The notes: generated by a model from the letters alone, not told the origin. A DNA stretch of 64,000 nucleotides from Lichenicoccus sp964242335 (GCA_964242335.1 CAXTAY010000005.1:1-64000), one strand, 5' to 3'; shown: positions 43,224-52,455, counted from the first letter of the stretch. Numbers and translations are program-made.

Positions 43224-44522
43224 ATGACGTCGCTGTCGCCGCACGATTTCGCCGAGATCGATCCGCCCGCCCGCCTGCTGATGGGGCCGGGCCCGATCAA
43301 CGCTCATCCGCGCGTGCTCAGGGCGATGTCGGCGCAGCTGCTGGGTCAGTTCGATCCCGAGTTCACCCACTACATGAACGAGACGATGGCGCTGTATCGC
43401 CACGTGTTCCAGACCTCCAACCGCTGGACCTTCCTGATCGACGGCAGCGCCAGGGCCGCCATCGAGGCAGCGCTGGTGTCGCTGATCGAGCCCCGAGATC
43501 CGGTGCTGATCCTCGATTTCGGCCGCTTCGGGCTGCTGCTGCGCGAGATCGCCGAGCGCTGCGGCGGCGCGGTCGACAGCGTGCAGGCGGAGTGGGGCCA
43601 AGTGCTCGCGATCGATGCGGTGCGCGAGGCGGTGCGTCGGACGCGTCCGCGCGTCGTCGCCTGCGTGCACGGCGACACCTCCACCACCATGGCGCAGCCG
43701 ATGCACGAGATCGGCCGGATCTGCGCCGAGTACGACGCGCGGCTTTACGTCGACGCCACCGCGACCCTGGGCGGCATGCCGGTGCCGGTGGACCAGTGGG
43801 GTGCCGACATCGTCACCGCGGGCCTGCAGAAATGCCTTGCCGGTCCCGCCGGGGCTGCACCGATCACCATCTCCGACCGGGCAGCGGCGCATATCGCCCG
43901 ACGTCGCCACGTCGAGCGCGGCATCGCGCAGGCCGCGGCGAGCGCGGGCCGGGAGGTGTCGGAGGGTCCCGGACGCCGCATCGGCTCGAACTATTTCGAC
44001 CTCGCGATGCTGATGGAATACTGGTCCGAGCGCCGGCTCAACCATCATACCGAGGCAACCACCATGCTCTACGGAGCACGGGAGTGCGCCCGCTTGGTGC
44101 TCGAGGAGGGGCTCGAGGCCCGCATCCGGCGGCACCGCCGGATCGGTCGGGCGATGGCGCTCGGCCTGCAGGCGATGGGCCTGCAGCTGTTCGGCGATCC
44201 CGAGCACAAGATGGACAACGTGGTCGGCATCCTGATCCCGGCGGGCATCGACGGTGAGGCGGTGCGCACCCGGATGCGCACGCAGTTCGAGATCGAGATC
44301 GGCAGCGCCTTCGGGCCGCTGGCCGGCCGGATCTGGCGCATCGGCACCATGGGCTATAACTGCCGCGGCCATAACGTCCTGATCACCCTCGGTGCGCTGG
44401 AGACGGTGCTGCGTGGCGCGGGGATGTCGCTGCGATCCGGCGCCGCCGTCGATGCCGCACTGGCCGCACTCGAGGCCGCGCGCGACGGCGCCGACGCAGG
44501 GCAGATCGCGTCTCAGGATTGA
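43224..44522 (+). CDS. Class V PLP aminotransferase (alanine/serine-glyoxylate type)
   Basis: This 432-residue PLP enzyme has the class V features LMGPGPINAHPRVL (19-32), HGDTSTTMAQP (149-159), the PLP aspartate in YVDATATLGG (175-184) and the Schiff-base lysine in AGLQKCLAGP (Lys203). Relatives include alanine-glyoxylate, serine-glyoxylate and ureidoglycine-glyoxylate aminotransferases; I cannot separate these. The ATG at 43224 follows an AAGGGAGAAG site. A divergent 151-bp gap separates it from the aminopeptidase. Confidence 0.88.
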   Translation: MTSLSPHDFAEIDPPARLLMGPGPINAHPRVLRAMSAQLLGQFDPEFTHYMNETMALYRHVFQTSNRWTFLIDGSARAAIEAALVSLIEPRDPVLILDFGRFGLLLREIAERCGGAVDSVQAEWGQVLAIDAVREAVRRTRPRVVACVHGDTSTTMAQPMHEIGRICAEYDARLYVDATATLGGMPVPVDQWGADIVTAGLQKCLAGPAGAAPITISDRAAAHIARRRHVERGIAQAAASAGREVSEGPGRRIGSNYFDLAMLMEYWSERRLNHHTEATTMLYGARECARLVLEEGLEARIRRHRRIGRAMALGLQAMGLQLFGDPEHKMDNVVGILIPAGIDGEAVRTRMRTQFEIEIGSAFGPLAGRIWRIGTMGYNCRGHNVLITLGALETVLRGAGMSLRSGAAVDAALAALEAARDGADAGQIASQD

Positions 44523-44670
44523 TCCCGTCGCCATGCCGGTTGCAACCAACGCGGTCCTGACGCGTCCTCACGGTCAGGCGAACGAGCGGACCGGCTCGCC
44601 GGTGCGATGGCTCACGTTCGAATGGCGTCGGCTAAATCAGTTGCAGCAGCAGATACGGGAGCATCGTCTT

Positions 44671-44928
44671 ATGTCGATCATCGCTTGGGTCATACTCGGC
44701 CTCATCGCCGGCTTCATCGGCAGCAAGCTCGTCAACAAGTCCGGGGAGGGCCTGATCCTCGACATCGTGCTGGGCATCGTAGGCGCGGTGGTCGGCGGCT
44801 TCGTGTTCAGCGCCTTCGGGGCGGCGGGCGTCACCGGCCTGAACATCTACAGCCTGATCGTGGCCGTCGTCGGCGCGGTGATCGTGCTGTTCGTCTACCA
44901 CGCGATCGTCGGGCGTCGAACCATCTGA
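44671..44928 (+). CDS. GlsB/YeaQ/YmgE-family small membrane protein
   Basis: This 85-residue protein has three hydrophobic helices and the family pattern: SIIAWVILGLIAGFIGSKLV, a KSGEGLILDIVLGIVGAVVGG stretch with conserved glycines, and LIVAVVGAVIVLFVYH. Members are induced by general or acid stress, with no known biochemical role. GGGAG lies 9 nt before the ATG at 44671. An in-frame extension upstream overlaps the aminotransferase and is rejected. It is followed by a strong hairpin. Confidence 0.9.
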   Translation: MSIIAWVILGLIAGFIGSKLVNKSGEGLILDIVLGIVGAVVGGFVFSAFGAAGVTGLNIYSLIVAVVGAVIVLFVYHAIVGRRTI

Positions 44929-44959
44929 TCGCCGGCGAGAGCGGGTCCGGTTCGCGGCA

Positions 44960-44985
44960 ACGGCCGGCGCCTCGGCGCCGGCCGT
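44960..44985. terminator. Strong bidirectional hairpin between convergent small-membrane-protein genes
   Basis: A near-perfect palindrome with 12-nt arms ACGGCCGGCGCC / GGCGCCGGCCGT lies around a TC centre, followed by CTTCG. It sits in the 75-bp gap between the stops of the genes at 44671 and 45198, so it probably ends both transcripts. Confidence 0.7.
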
Positions 44986-45003
44986 CTTCGTATCGGACGA
45001 ACC

Positions 45004-45198
45004 TCAGGGTGCCGTCGCGATCGGCGTGCCCATCCCGTGGAACAGCAGGAACAGCACGATGATGATGAGCACCAGCGGCAGCAACCCGAGCCCGTTGAAG
45101 CCGGTGCCGCGTGAGCCGCCATACCAGCCCGACCGGAAGCCGTAGCCGCCGCTTCCGAGGGCGAGAATGACCAGGATGATTACGAGAATGGTCAGCAT
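45004..45198 (-). CDS. Small two-helix membrane protein (DUF3309-like)
   Basis: This 64-residue protein has an N-terminal hydrophobic helix (LTILVIILVILALG), a Gly/Trp/Tyr-rich loop and a second helix (LGLLPLVLIIIVLFLLF). The layout resembles DUF3309 proteins, of unknown function. It is convergent with the GlsB-like gene. Confidence 0.65.
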   Translation of the reverse strand: MLTILVIILVILALGSGGYGFRSGWYGGSRGTGFNGLGLLPLVLIIIVLFLLFHGMGTPIATAP

Positions 45199-45520
45199 GT
45201 CAGTGCTCCAGCTTGCACCGGGTCAACGCCCGGGCAGGCCGGTCGTTTGGCAGTCGAAAACTTTTGGTCACGTGGCACCTGCCGGCGCCGGACGCAGGCG
45301 CGGATCCGGCGTGCCGGGGTGTGCGACCGTCGATACCGCCGGGAGCGCGACGATAGCGGGACGCAGATCGTGTCCGGCGGGCGCGAAATACGTTGCGGTT
45401 CGATAACGTATTCTTCATGGTGCGGGCTGCATAACAGGAGCGGTTTGGCGGCCCGAGGATGCCGGAGCAGGGAGCCCGGCACCGAACGACCGGAACCACC
45501 GAGGCTGGGAATCGGACGGG
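45199..45520. other. 322-bp intergenic region
   Basis: I see no convincing gene here; open frames on both strands lack family resemblance. It contains the inverted repeat described at 45387-45412 and an AT-rich patch around 45385-45435, probably the promoter region of the Nif11-like gene and of the divergent 64-residue gene. Confidence 0.6.
45387..45412. promoter_or_regulatory. Inverted repeat AATACGTT-N10-AACGTATT
   Basis: Perfect 8-bp arms with a 10-bp spacer lie in an otherwise GC-rich gap, 109 bp before the Nif11-like start. The size suits a dimeric regulator. No cognate protein can be named. Confidence 0.45.
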
Positions 45521-45832
45521 ATGAACCACCTGCGACGCCTGATCGAGAACACCGAACAGAGGCCGGAGCTGGCCCGTGGTCTGCTGTGCGAGGCCGCGCG
45601 GGGACCGGAGCGGCTCGCGGCGTACGCGACGTCTGAAGGATATCCGATATCCGCCGAGGACATCCTGACCGCGTTGTACGGCGCCACTCGGGCCAGCCGT
45701 CACGACGGCGCCTGGCGCGACGTCCAACTCGACCTGGCGGAGGGTGAGACGGACCGCATCGGACGGGGGGCGCCCGGCATGCGCAATCCGATGGTGGACC
45801 TCTTCAGGTGGTACAGCGAGACGATCGCCTGA
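45521..45832 (+). CDS. Small protein with Nif11-like N-terminal domain
   Basis: Of 103 residues, the first 55 follow the Nif11 pattern: a short helix, then RPELARGLLCEAARGPERLAA, a SEGYPISAEDIL-type turn and helix. Nif11 domains occur in nitrogen-fixation proteins and as leader peptides of ribosomally made peptide products. The C-terminal half is charged, lacks a double-glycine cleavage site and has no Cys- or Ser-rich core, and no maturation enzyme is nearby. The leader role is therefore not supported, and I leave the function open. Confidence 0.6.
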   Translation: MNHLRRLIENTEQRPELARGLLCEAARGPERLAAYATSEGYPISAEDILTALYGATRASRHDGAWRDVQLDLAEGETDRIGRGAPGMRNPMVDLFRWYSETIA

Positions 45833-45926
45833 CGGTTCGGATCGCCCTGTCAGCCCGGACCCGGATCACGCTGCTGCTTCACGGCCCGACCACCTAACAT
45901 ATGGGCTGATCGTCGCGGCGTCGGCT

Positions 45927-46235
45927 TCAGCCGGTGGTCGTGGCCTCGATCAAACGGGCGGCAGTCCGGTGCGACGTCGCGGCGGCCTGACGTGCGTCGG
46001 CGATACGGCCGGCGAGGTCGTCGACCGATCGCTGGCAGGCCTCGGCACCCTCCAGCAGCCCCCGGCTGAGGGCAGAGAGGTTGGACAGCTCGTCCCGCCA
46101 GGTGGCGAGGCAGGCGCGTTGCGCCTCGAGCCTCGTCTCCAGCATGCGGAGGGCAGCGCGCAGGCGCGCTTGCGGATCCAGCGGGATGTGCACGATCTCG
46201 GCCGAGCGAAGCGGGGCTTCCGGCATGGCGACCAT
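45927..46235 (-). CDS. Short hypothetical protein, helical
   Basis: This 102-residue protein is not recognised. After about 20 residues (PLRSAEIVHIPLDPQARL) it is predicted to be one long helix with heptad character (ALRMLETRLEAQRACLATW ... SVDDLAGRIADARQAA). No membrane segment or signal peptide is seen. It lies alone between the Nif11-like gene (convergent) and the AraC-type gene (same strand, 82 bp upstream). Confidence 0.5.
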   Translation of the reverse strand: MVAMPEAPLRSAEIVHIPLDPQARLRAALRMLETRLEAQRACLATWRDELSNLSALSRGLLEGAEACQRSVDDLAGRIADARQAAATSHRTAARLIEATTTG

Positions 46236-46317
46236 CCAAATTTTGATACGGAGGCGAGTTTATCGTGCACTGCCGCCGCGTCAACCGGAAAGCCGCCTCG
46301 TCCGGCGCGACGGGAGC

Positions 46318-47187
46318 TCAGGAGGCCTGCGCGCCGATGACGGGCCCGGAGCTGCGTGCGGCGGCTCGCCGGAAGCGGTCCGGCGAGACGCCGAAGCGGC
46401 GGCGGAAGGCGTCGTGGAACCGTGACACCGAGCCGAACCCGGCATCGAAGGCGATCGAGGCCACGTCGCGCCCGTCGGCGAGCAGCATCGACTGCGCGAG
46501 ATAGAGCCGGTAGCGCGTGAGGTATTCGCCGAGCGTCATGCCGAGCGCCCCCTTGAACAGCGTCATCGCGTAGTTCGGGTGCAGACCGACCGCCTCCGCC
46601 ACCGACGCCGCGGTGATCCGGCTGGTGGCGTGCGAGGTGAGGAAGCGCGCCATCTCGCACACCTTGGCATCGCGGCCGCCGCCTCGGCCGCCCGCCTCGC
46701 CGCCGCCGCCGGCGCGGTCGGTCCAGCCGGTGAGGTCGACGCGGCGCAGGCGCAGCTCGATCTCCAGCCTGTCGAGCTCGATCAGCCGCTGGTCGCCGGA
46801 CAGCAATTCGCCGTGCAGCCGTTGCGGCCAGCGCTCCTCGATCGGCTCGCGCGCCGCGATCATGCCACCCGCCAGCACCGCGCAGCGCAGCGAAGCCGAG
46901 AGCGGCAGCGCGAGGAACATCTCGATCGGCAGGTAGAGGCAGACGAAGCGCGTGCCGGCGGCGACCGTCGCGGTGCGGTGCGGCACCGCACCCCAGAACA
47001 GCACGAAGTCGCCGCCACGCACCGTGACGTCGCGGCCGCCGAAGGCGTAGGTGGCCTCGCCGTTCAGGATCAGGTTGATCTCGAGCTGGCTGTGCGCGTG
47101 CACGCTGCCCATCGGCAGCATCTCGGTCTGCCGTCCGGCCCAGAACACGTGCGGCGGCGGCTCTGGCGGTCCCTCAGGGAGCGACAT
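46318..47187 (-). CDS. AraC-family regulator of the galactoside cluster
   Basis: This 289-residue protein has an N-terminal cupin-like sugar-binding half (HAHSQLEINLILNGEATYAF, VRGGDFVLFWGAVPHR). The C-terminal pair of helix-turn-helix motifs is typical of AraC proteins (ITAASVAEAVGLHPNYAMTLF, then DVASIAFDAGFGSVSRFHDAFRRRFGVSP). It resembles MelR-type regulators. It is divergent from the sugar transporter operon across a 128-bp gap, so it is the likely activator of that operon. A Gly-rich linker (GGGGEAGGRGGG) joins the halves. Confidence 0.88.
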   Translation of the reverse strand: MSLPEGPPEPPPHVFWAGRQTEMLPMGSVHAHSQLEINLILNGEATYAFGGRDVTVRGGDFVLFWGAVPHRTATVAAGTRFVCLYLPIEMFLALPLSASLRCAVLAGGMIAAREPIEERWPQRLHGELLSGDQRLIELDRLEIELRLRRVDLTGWTDRAGGGGEAGGRGGGRDAKVCEMARFLTSHATSRITAASVAEAVGLHPNYAMTLFKGALGMTLGEYLTRYRLYLAQSMLLADGRDVASIAFDAGFGSVSRFHDAFRRRFGVSPDRFRRAAARSSGPVIGAQAS

Positions 47188-47315
47188 GCGGAAGCCTTAT
47201 CAATCTGAGGATCCGGGAGTTCCCTAACGCCAAACCGGACGACACGCCAGCCGGGCCGTGCCTACAGTGCCGGCAACGGCCTCGAAGACCATGAAGGCCG
47301 CGTGGGAGAACAGGA
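47188..47315. promoter_or_regulatory. Divergent control region of the galactoside cluster
   Basis: This 128-bp gap separates the AraC-type regulator from the transporter operon and must hold both promoters. I saw no convincing -35/-10 pair or sigma-54 site. GGGAGAACAGGA serves as the ribosome site of the binding-protein gene. Confidence 0.4.
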
Positions 47316-48569
47316 ATGTCCAAGCCGCTCAGGCTCGCCGTCCGCCTGGCATCGGTGGTCGCTTTCGCGCTCGGCGGCGCGGCATCGGGGGTCGCCCGCG
47401 CCGATACCGTCATCGTCAACGCGGACACCTCCGATCCGCAGCCCAAGGCGGCGTTCCAGGACGTGGTGAAGCGCTTCGAGGCGGCCAACCCGGGCACCCA
47501 GGTGACGCTCAACGTCTACGACCACGAGAGCTACAAGCAGTCGATCCGCAACTGGCTGACCTCGGCGCCGCCGGACGTGGTGCTCTGGTACACCGGCACG
47601 CGGATGCGGCAATTCGTGCAGCCCGGCCTGCTCACCGACGTGAGCACGCTTTGGACCGACCCGCTCAAGCAGTCCTTCGGCAAGACCGCGCTCGACCTGG
47701 TCACCGACGGCGGCAAGCAGTACGCGGTGCCGTACACCCAGTACCAATGGGGCATCTACTATCGTGCCGACCTGCTCAAGAAGGCCGGTGTCGCCACGAT
47801 CGCGAACTGGGACGACCTGCTCGGCGCCTGCGACAAGCTCAACGCCATCGGCGTCGCACCGTTCTCGCTCGGCTCGAAGGACCTGTGGCCGACCGCCGGC
47901 TGGTTCGACTATCTCGACCTGCGGATCAACGGCTACGCCTCGCACATGCAGCTGGCGTCGGGGAAGATGTCCTACCTCGACCCCAAGGTGCGCGACGTGT
48001 TCGCGCACTGGAAGCAGCTGCTCGACCATAGATGCTTCGTCAAGAACCATACCGAGCTGAGCATGCAGGAGAGCCAGTCGGTGCTGTTCCAGGGACGTGC
48101 CGCGATGATGCTGGTCGGCAACTTCATCACCGCGAACTTCACCCCCGAGACCCAGGACCTGATGCAGTTCCAGCCCTTCCCGACCATCACCCCTGGGGTG
48201 GCGGCCGCCGAGGACGCGCCGATGGACTCCGTCTCCATCCCGCAGGGGGCGAAGAACAAGGCGGGTGCCATGAAGTTCCTCGCCTTCATGATGCAGCCCG
48301 ACGTGCAGACCGAGATCAACAAGTACGAGAAGCAGATCCCCGCCAACAGCCAGGCGAAGCTGATCGACGACCGGTTCCTGATGCAGGGGCGAAAGCTGCT
48401 GGAGGCGACCCCGGATCACGCGCAGTTCTTCGACCGTGACACCAACGAGGCGCTGGCGACGCTGGCGATGAAGGGCTTCCAGGAGTTCATGGTGCGCCCG
48501 GCCCGGCTGAACCGCATCCTGACCGACATCGATCGCGCACGGCTGCGTATCTACGCCACCGGCAACTGA
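47316..48569 (+). CDS. Sugar ABC transporter substrate-binding protein
   Basis: This 417-residue periplasmic protein has a signal peptide (about residues 1-29, ending GVARA). The family-1 solute-binding fold shows in DTVIVNADTSDPQPKAAF, PPDVVLWYTGTRMRQFV, YTQYQWGIYYRADLLKKAG and MMLVGNFITANF. It should deliver an oligosaccharide, probably a galactoside given the GH36 and GH42 genes downstream, to the permeases. The next gene follows after 8 nt. Confidence 0.9.
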   Translation: MSKPLRLAVRLASVVAFALGGAASGVARADTVIVNADTSDPQPKAAFQDVVKRFEAANPGTQVTLNVYDHESYKQSIRNWLTSAPPDVVLWYTGTRMRQFVQPGLLTDVSTLWTDPLKQSFGKTALDLVTDGGKQYAVPYTQYQWGIYYRADLLKKAGVATIANWDDLLGACDKLNAIGVAPFSLGSKDLWPTAGWFDYLDLRINGYASHMQLASGKMSYLDPKVRDVFAHWKQLLDHRCFVKNHTELSMQESQSVLFQGRAAMMLVGNFITANFTPETQDLMQFQPFPTITPGVAAAEDAPMDSVSIPQGAKNKAGAMKFLAFMMQPDVQTEINKYEKQIPANSQAKLIDDRFLMQGRKLLEATPDHAQFFDRDTNEALATLAMKGFQEFMVRPARLNRILTDIDRARLRIYATGN

Positions 48570-48577
48570 GCCTCGAC

Positions 48578-49456
48578 ATGTCGGCGACCCTGCACCGGCG
48601 CGCCGGCACGCTGGCGCCGCTGGCCTTCATCGCGCCGGCGGCGCTGTTCTTCTCGGTGTTCGTGCTGTGGCCGATCGCCGACAGCATCTGGGTCTCGCTG
48701 CACGATTGGGACGGCGTGCATCCGATGCGCTGGGTGGGGCTCGGCAACTACGTCGAGCTGTTTGGCGACGACGTGTTCTACACGGCACTCGTCAACAACA
48801 TCTGGTGGCTGCTCGCCTACATGCTGGCACCGGTGTTCGGGCTCGCGATCGCGCTGTTCCTTAACCAGAACGTGCTCGGCATGCGTCTGTACAAGTCGCT
48901 GTTCTTCTTTCCGTTCGTGATCTCCCAGGTGGTGGTCGGCCTGGTGTTCTCCTGGTTCTTCAACGGCGATTTCGGCCTGCTGAACCTCGGCCTGCACGCG
49001 GTCGGGCTGCCCGGCGTGTCGCTGCTCGGGGACGCCAGCTGGGCGACCCCGGCGGTGATCGTCGCCGGGCTGTGGCCGCAGACCGCGTACTGCATGATCC
49101 TTTACCTCACCGGCCTGACCGCGGTGAACGGCGAGGTCGTCGAAGCCGCACGAATGGACGGCGCGGTCGGCTGGAAGATGCTGTGGAACATCATCATCCC
49201 GCAGCTCAGGCCCGCGACCTTCATCGCCGTGGTGGTGTCGGTGGTCGGCGCGCTGCGCTCGTTCGACCTGGTCTCGATCATGACCAAGGGCGGCCCGTAC
49301 GACAGCTCGGCGGTGCTCGCCTACTACATGTACGAGCAGACCTTCCTGTCGTTCCGCTACGGCTACGGAGCCGCGATCGCGGTGGTGCTGTTCGCGATCA
49401 TGGACGTCTACATCGCGTTCTTCCTGTTCTACATGCTGCGCCGGGAGCGACGCTGA
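48578..49456 (+). CDS. Sugar ABC transporter permease (MalF/UgpA type)
   Basis: This 292-residue inner-membrane protein has six helices. The EAA loop that contacts the ATPase is seen as VVEAARMDGAVGWKMLWNIIIPQLRP. It forms the transmembrane channel with the second permease. It is shorter than E. coli MalF, as is usual for this group. The stop overlaps the next start (TGATG). Confidence 0.9.
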   Translation: MSATLHRRAGTLAPLAFIAPAALFFSVFVLWPIADSIWVSLHDWDGVHPMRWVGLGNYVELFGDDVFYTALVNNIWWLLAYMLAPVFGLAIALFLNQNVLGMRLYKSLFFFPFVISQVVVGLVFSWFFNGDFGLLNLGLHAVGLPGVSLLGDASWATPAVIVAGLWPQTAYCMILYLTGLTAVNGEVVEAARMDGAVGWKMLWNIIIPQLRPATFIAVVVSVVGALRSFDLVSIMTKGGPYDSSAVLAYYMYEQTFLSFRYGYGAAIAVVLFAIMDVYIAFFLFYMLRRERR

Positions 49457-50310
49457 TGTTTCCCCGTCCGATCCAGACCGCCTCGCCCGGTGCGCAGGCG
49501 CTGTACCGCGTCGCCCTGCCGGTCAGCCTGCTGGTCTGGCTGCTGCCGCTGCTGGCGATCTTCCTCACCTCGGCGCGCACCGCGACCGATCTTGCGCGCG
49601 GCAACTACTGGGGCTGGCCGCACGGCACCAACCTGCTCGGCAACTACGCCGCCGTGTTCACCTCCTCGCCGACCGGCCGCTACCTGCTGAACTCGCTGGA
49701 GATCACCCTGCCCGCGGTCGCCGGCACGCTGGTGCTGTCGACGCTGGCAGGCTTCGGGCTGGCGAAGTTCCGCTTTCCTGGCAACACCGCGATCCTGGCG
49801 ATCTTCATCGCCGGCAATTTCGTGCCGTTCCAGATCCTGATGATCCCGGTGCGGGACCTGATGATCCACGTGTTTCCGCTGTACGACACGGTCTGGGCGC
49901 TGGTGGTGTTCCACGTCGCGTTCCAGACCGGGTTCTGCACCCTGTTCATGCGCAACTTCATGCGCGAGATCCCGGACAGCCTGATCGAGGCGGCACGCAT
50001 GGACGGCGCCGGCGAGTTCGGCGTCTTTCGCCTGATCGTGCTGCCGCTGGTGCGGCCGGCGCTGGCGGCACTCGCGGTGCTGGAGTTCACCTTCATCTGG
50101 AACGATTATTTCTGGGCGCTGGTGCTGGTGCAGTCCGACAGCGCGCGTCCGATCACCGCCGGGCTGCAGGCGCTGCAGGGCATGTGGCTGGCCTCGTGGC
50201 AGCTGATGTCGGCGGGCGCGATCATCGCCGCTGCCCCGTCGGTCGGAATCTTCTTCCTGATGCAGCGCCACTTCATCTCCGGCCTGACCCTGGGAGCGGT
50301 GAAGGAATGA
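49456..50310 (+). CDS. Sugar ABC transporter permease (MalG/UgpE type)
   Basis: This 284-residue inner-membrane protein has six helices and an EAA loop LIEAARMDGAGEFGVFRLIVLPLVRP. The FIWNDYFWALVLVQ stretch near the end is typical of MalG-like permeases. It overlaps the alpha-galactosidase start by 4 nt. No ABC ATPase gene lies in this cluster, so a shared MsmK/UgpC-like ATPase elsewhere is probably used. Confidence 0.9.
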   Translation: MFPRPIQTASPGAQALYRVALPVSLLVWLLPLLAIFLTSARTATDLARGNYWGWPHGTNLLGNYAAVFTSSPTGRYLLNSLEITLPAVAGTLVLSTLAGFGLAKFRFPGNTAILAIFIAGNFVPFQILMIPVRDLMIHVFPLYDTVWALVVFHVAFQTGFCTLFMRNFMREIPDSLIEAARMDGAGEFGVFRLIVLPLVRPALAALAVLEFTFIWNDYFWALVLVQSDSARPITAGLQALQGMWLASWQLMSAGAIIAAAPSVGIFFLMQRHFISGLTLGAVKE

Positions 50311-52433
50311 CCGGCCACCGGCTCGACGGCGCCGCCACCACGCTGCTGCTGCTGCAGCGCGACACCGAGCTGCCGGAGATCGTGTACTGGGGCCCGCGCC
50401 TGCCCGACCAGCTCGATCTCGACGCCGTGGCTTCGCTACGCGACCGCGCGACGCGCCGCAACGGGCTCGACCAGGACCATGTCGAGGCGGTGCTGATGCC
50501 CACACTCGGCACCGGCGCGCTGCGTGCGCCGGCCTTTGCCGCGAGCCGCGGCGGTGTCGACTGGACCGCCGACTTCACCGACGTCGCGCTGCGCGCCGAG
50601 CCCGGCACGCTGCACGTCGCGGCGCGCGATCCGGTGGCGCGGCTGCTGCTCGAGATCACCCTGGCACTGCCGCCGGACGGCGACCTGCTGAGCACGCAGG
50701 CGCGGCTGAGCAATGCCGGCGACGCGCCGCTGCAGCTGGAGCGGCTGGCGGCCGGCGTGTTCCTGCTGCCGGCCGGCGCGGACGAGCTGCTGGTGTTCGA
50801 CGGACGCTGGGGGCACGAGTTCAGCGAGCGCCGGGTATCGCTCGCCGCCGGCGCCTGGGCGTCGGAGAACCGGCGCGGCCGCATGCATGACCGCTTCGGC
50901 GCGATCATCGCGGGCGTCGCCGGCTTCGACGAGGATCGCGGCCTGGTGCACGGCGTGCATCTCGGCTGGAGCGGCAACCACCGCACCACCGCCGAACGGC
51001 TCGAGGATGGCCGCGTGCTGCTCAGCACCGGCGAGTGGCTGCATCCCGGCGAGGTGGTGCTGGCGCCGGGCGAGGCATACCAGACGCCCACCGCCTACGC
51101 GGCGCTTTCGCCGGACGGGCTCGCCGGCCTGTCGCGCCGGTTCCACGACGGCGTGCGCCGCGAGGTGCTGCGCTGGCCGGGCGGTGCCATGCGGCCGCGG
51201 CCGGTGACGCTGAACACCTGGGAGGGCAACTATTTCGACCACGACCATGACCGGCTGGTGGCGCAGGCCGAGGCGGCGGCGGCGATCGGCATCGAGCGCT
51301 TCGTGCTCGACGACGGCTGGATGGCGGGCCGGCGCGACGCGCAGGCCGGGCTCGGCGATTGGCGCCCCGATCCGGAAAAATATCCGCGCGGGCTCGGGCC
51401 GCTGATCGAGGCGGTGAGGGGGCTCGGCATGGAGTTCGGCCTCTGGGTCGAGCCGGAGATGGTCAACCCGGACAGCGACCTGGCTCGCGCCCATCCCGAG
51501 GCGGTGCTGCGCGTCGAGGGGCGGCCGCCGCATTTGTCGCGCCACCAGCTGATCCTCGACCTGACCCGCCCGGAGATCGCCGAGGGGATCTTCGCCCAGC
51601 TCGACGCGCTGCTGCGGGCGCACCCGATCTCGTACCTGAAATGGGACATGAACCGCGACTTCGTGGCCGCCGGCGACGCGGACGGCAGGCCGGCCTACCG
51701 GCGCCACCTGCTGGCGACCTACGCGCTGCTCGACCGGCTGCTGGCGGCGCATCCGGCGCTGGAGATCGAGAGCTGCGCCTCCGGCGGCGGCCGGCCCGAT
51801 CTCGGCATCCTGCGCCGCACCCACCGGGTCTGGACCTCGGACTGCACCGACGCGCTGGAGCGGCTGTCGATCCAGCGCGGCTTCTCGCGGCTGCTGCCGC
51901 CGGAGCTGATGGGCGCCCACGTCGCGGCATCGCCCAACCACCAGACCGGGCGTCGCCACACGCTCGGCTTCCGCGCCGCGGTGGCGCTGTTCGGCCATCT
52001 CGGCGTGGAGCTCGACCCGACGCTGCTCGACGACGAGGAGCGCCGCGAGCTCGCCGCCTGGATCGCGCTGCACAAGCGGCTGCGGCCGCTGCTGCATGGT
52101 GGCCTGCATCAGGCACGGCCGGCCTGCGCCGGGCGCTCGCTGCGCGGCGTGGTGGCACCGGATCGCCGGCACGCCGTCTTCCTGGTGGCGCAGGAGCGCA
52201 CCGAGGCTGCCCGCCCATCGCCGCTCGCCGTGCCGGGGCTCGATCCATCGCTCTCGTACCGTCTGCAGGCGCCGCCGCCGCAGCGGCTCGAGCTGCGGCT
52301 GTCGGCGTCGCAGGGACGGCTGTTCGCGGACGGGCTGGTGCTGCCGGGGGCGCTGCTCGGCGATGTCGGCATTGCGCTGCCGGAGCTGCAGCCGGAGACG
52401 GCACTGCTGCTGGAGCTGTCGGCAGTTGCCTGA
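50307..52433 (+). CDS. Alpha-galactosidase, glycoside hydrolase family 36
   Basis: This 708-residue enzyme hydrolyses terminal alpha-galactosyl bonds (melibiose, raffinose type). An N-terminal beta-sandwich (1-290) precedes the barrel: RFVLDDGWMAGR (331-342), GLWVEPEMVNPDSDL, the nucleophile Asp447 in YLKWDMNRD and the acid/base Asp512 in WTSDCTDALERL. A C-terminal beta domain closes the protein. No signal peptide is seen, so it acts on imported sugar in the cytoplasm. Start ATG overlaps the permease stop. Confidence 0.93.
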   Translation: MTGHRLDGAATTLLLLQRDTELPEIVYWGPRLPDQLDLDAVASLRDRATRRNGLDQDHVEAVLMPTLGTGALRAPAFAASRGGVDWTADFTDVALRAEPGTLHVAARDPVARLLLEITLALPPDGDLLSTQARLSNAGDAPLQLERLAAGVFLLPAGADELLVFDGRWGHEFSERRVSLAAGAWASENRRGRMHDRFGAIIAGVAGFDEDRGLVHGVHLGWSGNHRTTAERLEDGRVLLSTGEWLHPGEVVLAPGEAYQTPTAYAALSPDGLAGLSRRFHDGVRREVLRWPGGAMRPRPVTLNTWEGNYFDHDHDRLVAQAEAAAAIGIERFVLDDGWMAGRRDAQAGLGDWRPDPEKYPRGLGPLIEAVRGLGMEFGLWVEPEMVNPDSDLARAHPEAVLRVEGRPPHLSRHQLILDLTRPEIAEGIFAQLDALLRAHPISYLKWDMNRDFVAAGDADGRPAYRRHLLATYALLDRLLAAHPALEIESCASGGGRPDLGILRRTHRVWTSDCTDALERLSIQRGFSRLLPPELMGAHVAASPNHQTGRRHTLGFRAAVALFGHLGVELDPTLLDDEERRELAAWIALHKRLRPLLHGGLHQARPACAGRSLRGVVAPDRRHAVFLVAQERTEAARPSPLAVPGLDPSLSYRLQAPPPQRLELRLSASQGRLFADGLVLPGALLGDVGIALPELQPETALLLELSAVA

Positions 52434-52455
52434 GCCCATCACAGGAGGAGCCGCG

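Noticed and set aside
45521..45832. Nif11-like protein as a clear lanthipeptide or other RiPP precursor
   Set aside because: No double-glycine site, no Cys/Ser/Thr-rich core and no maturation enzyme in the window.
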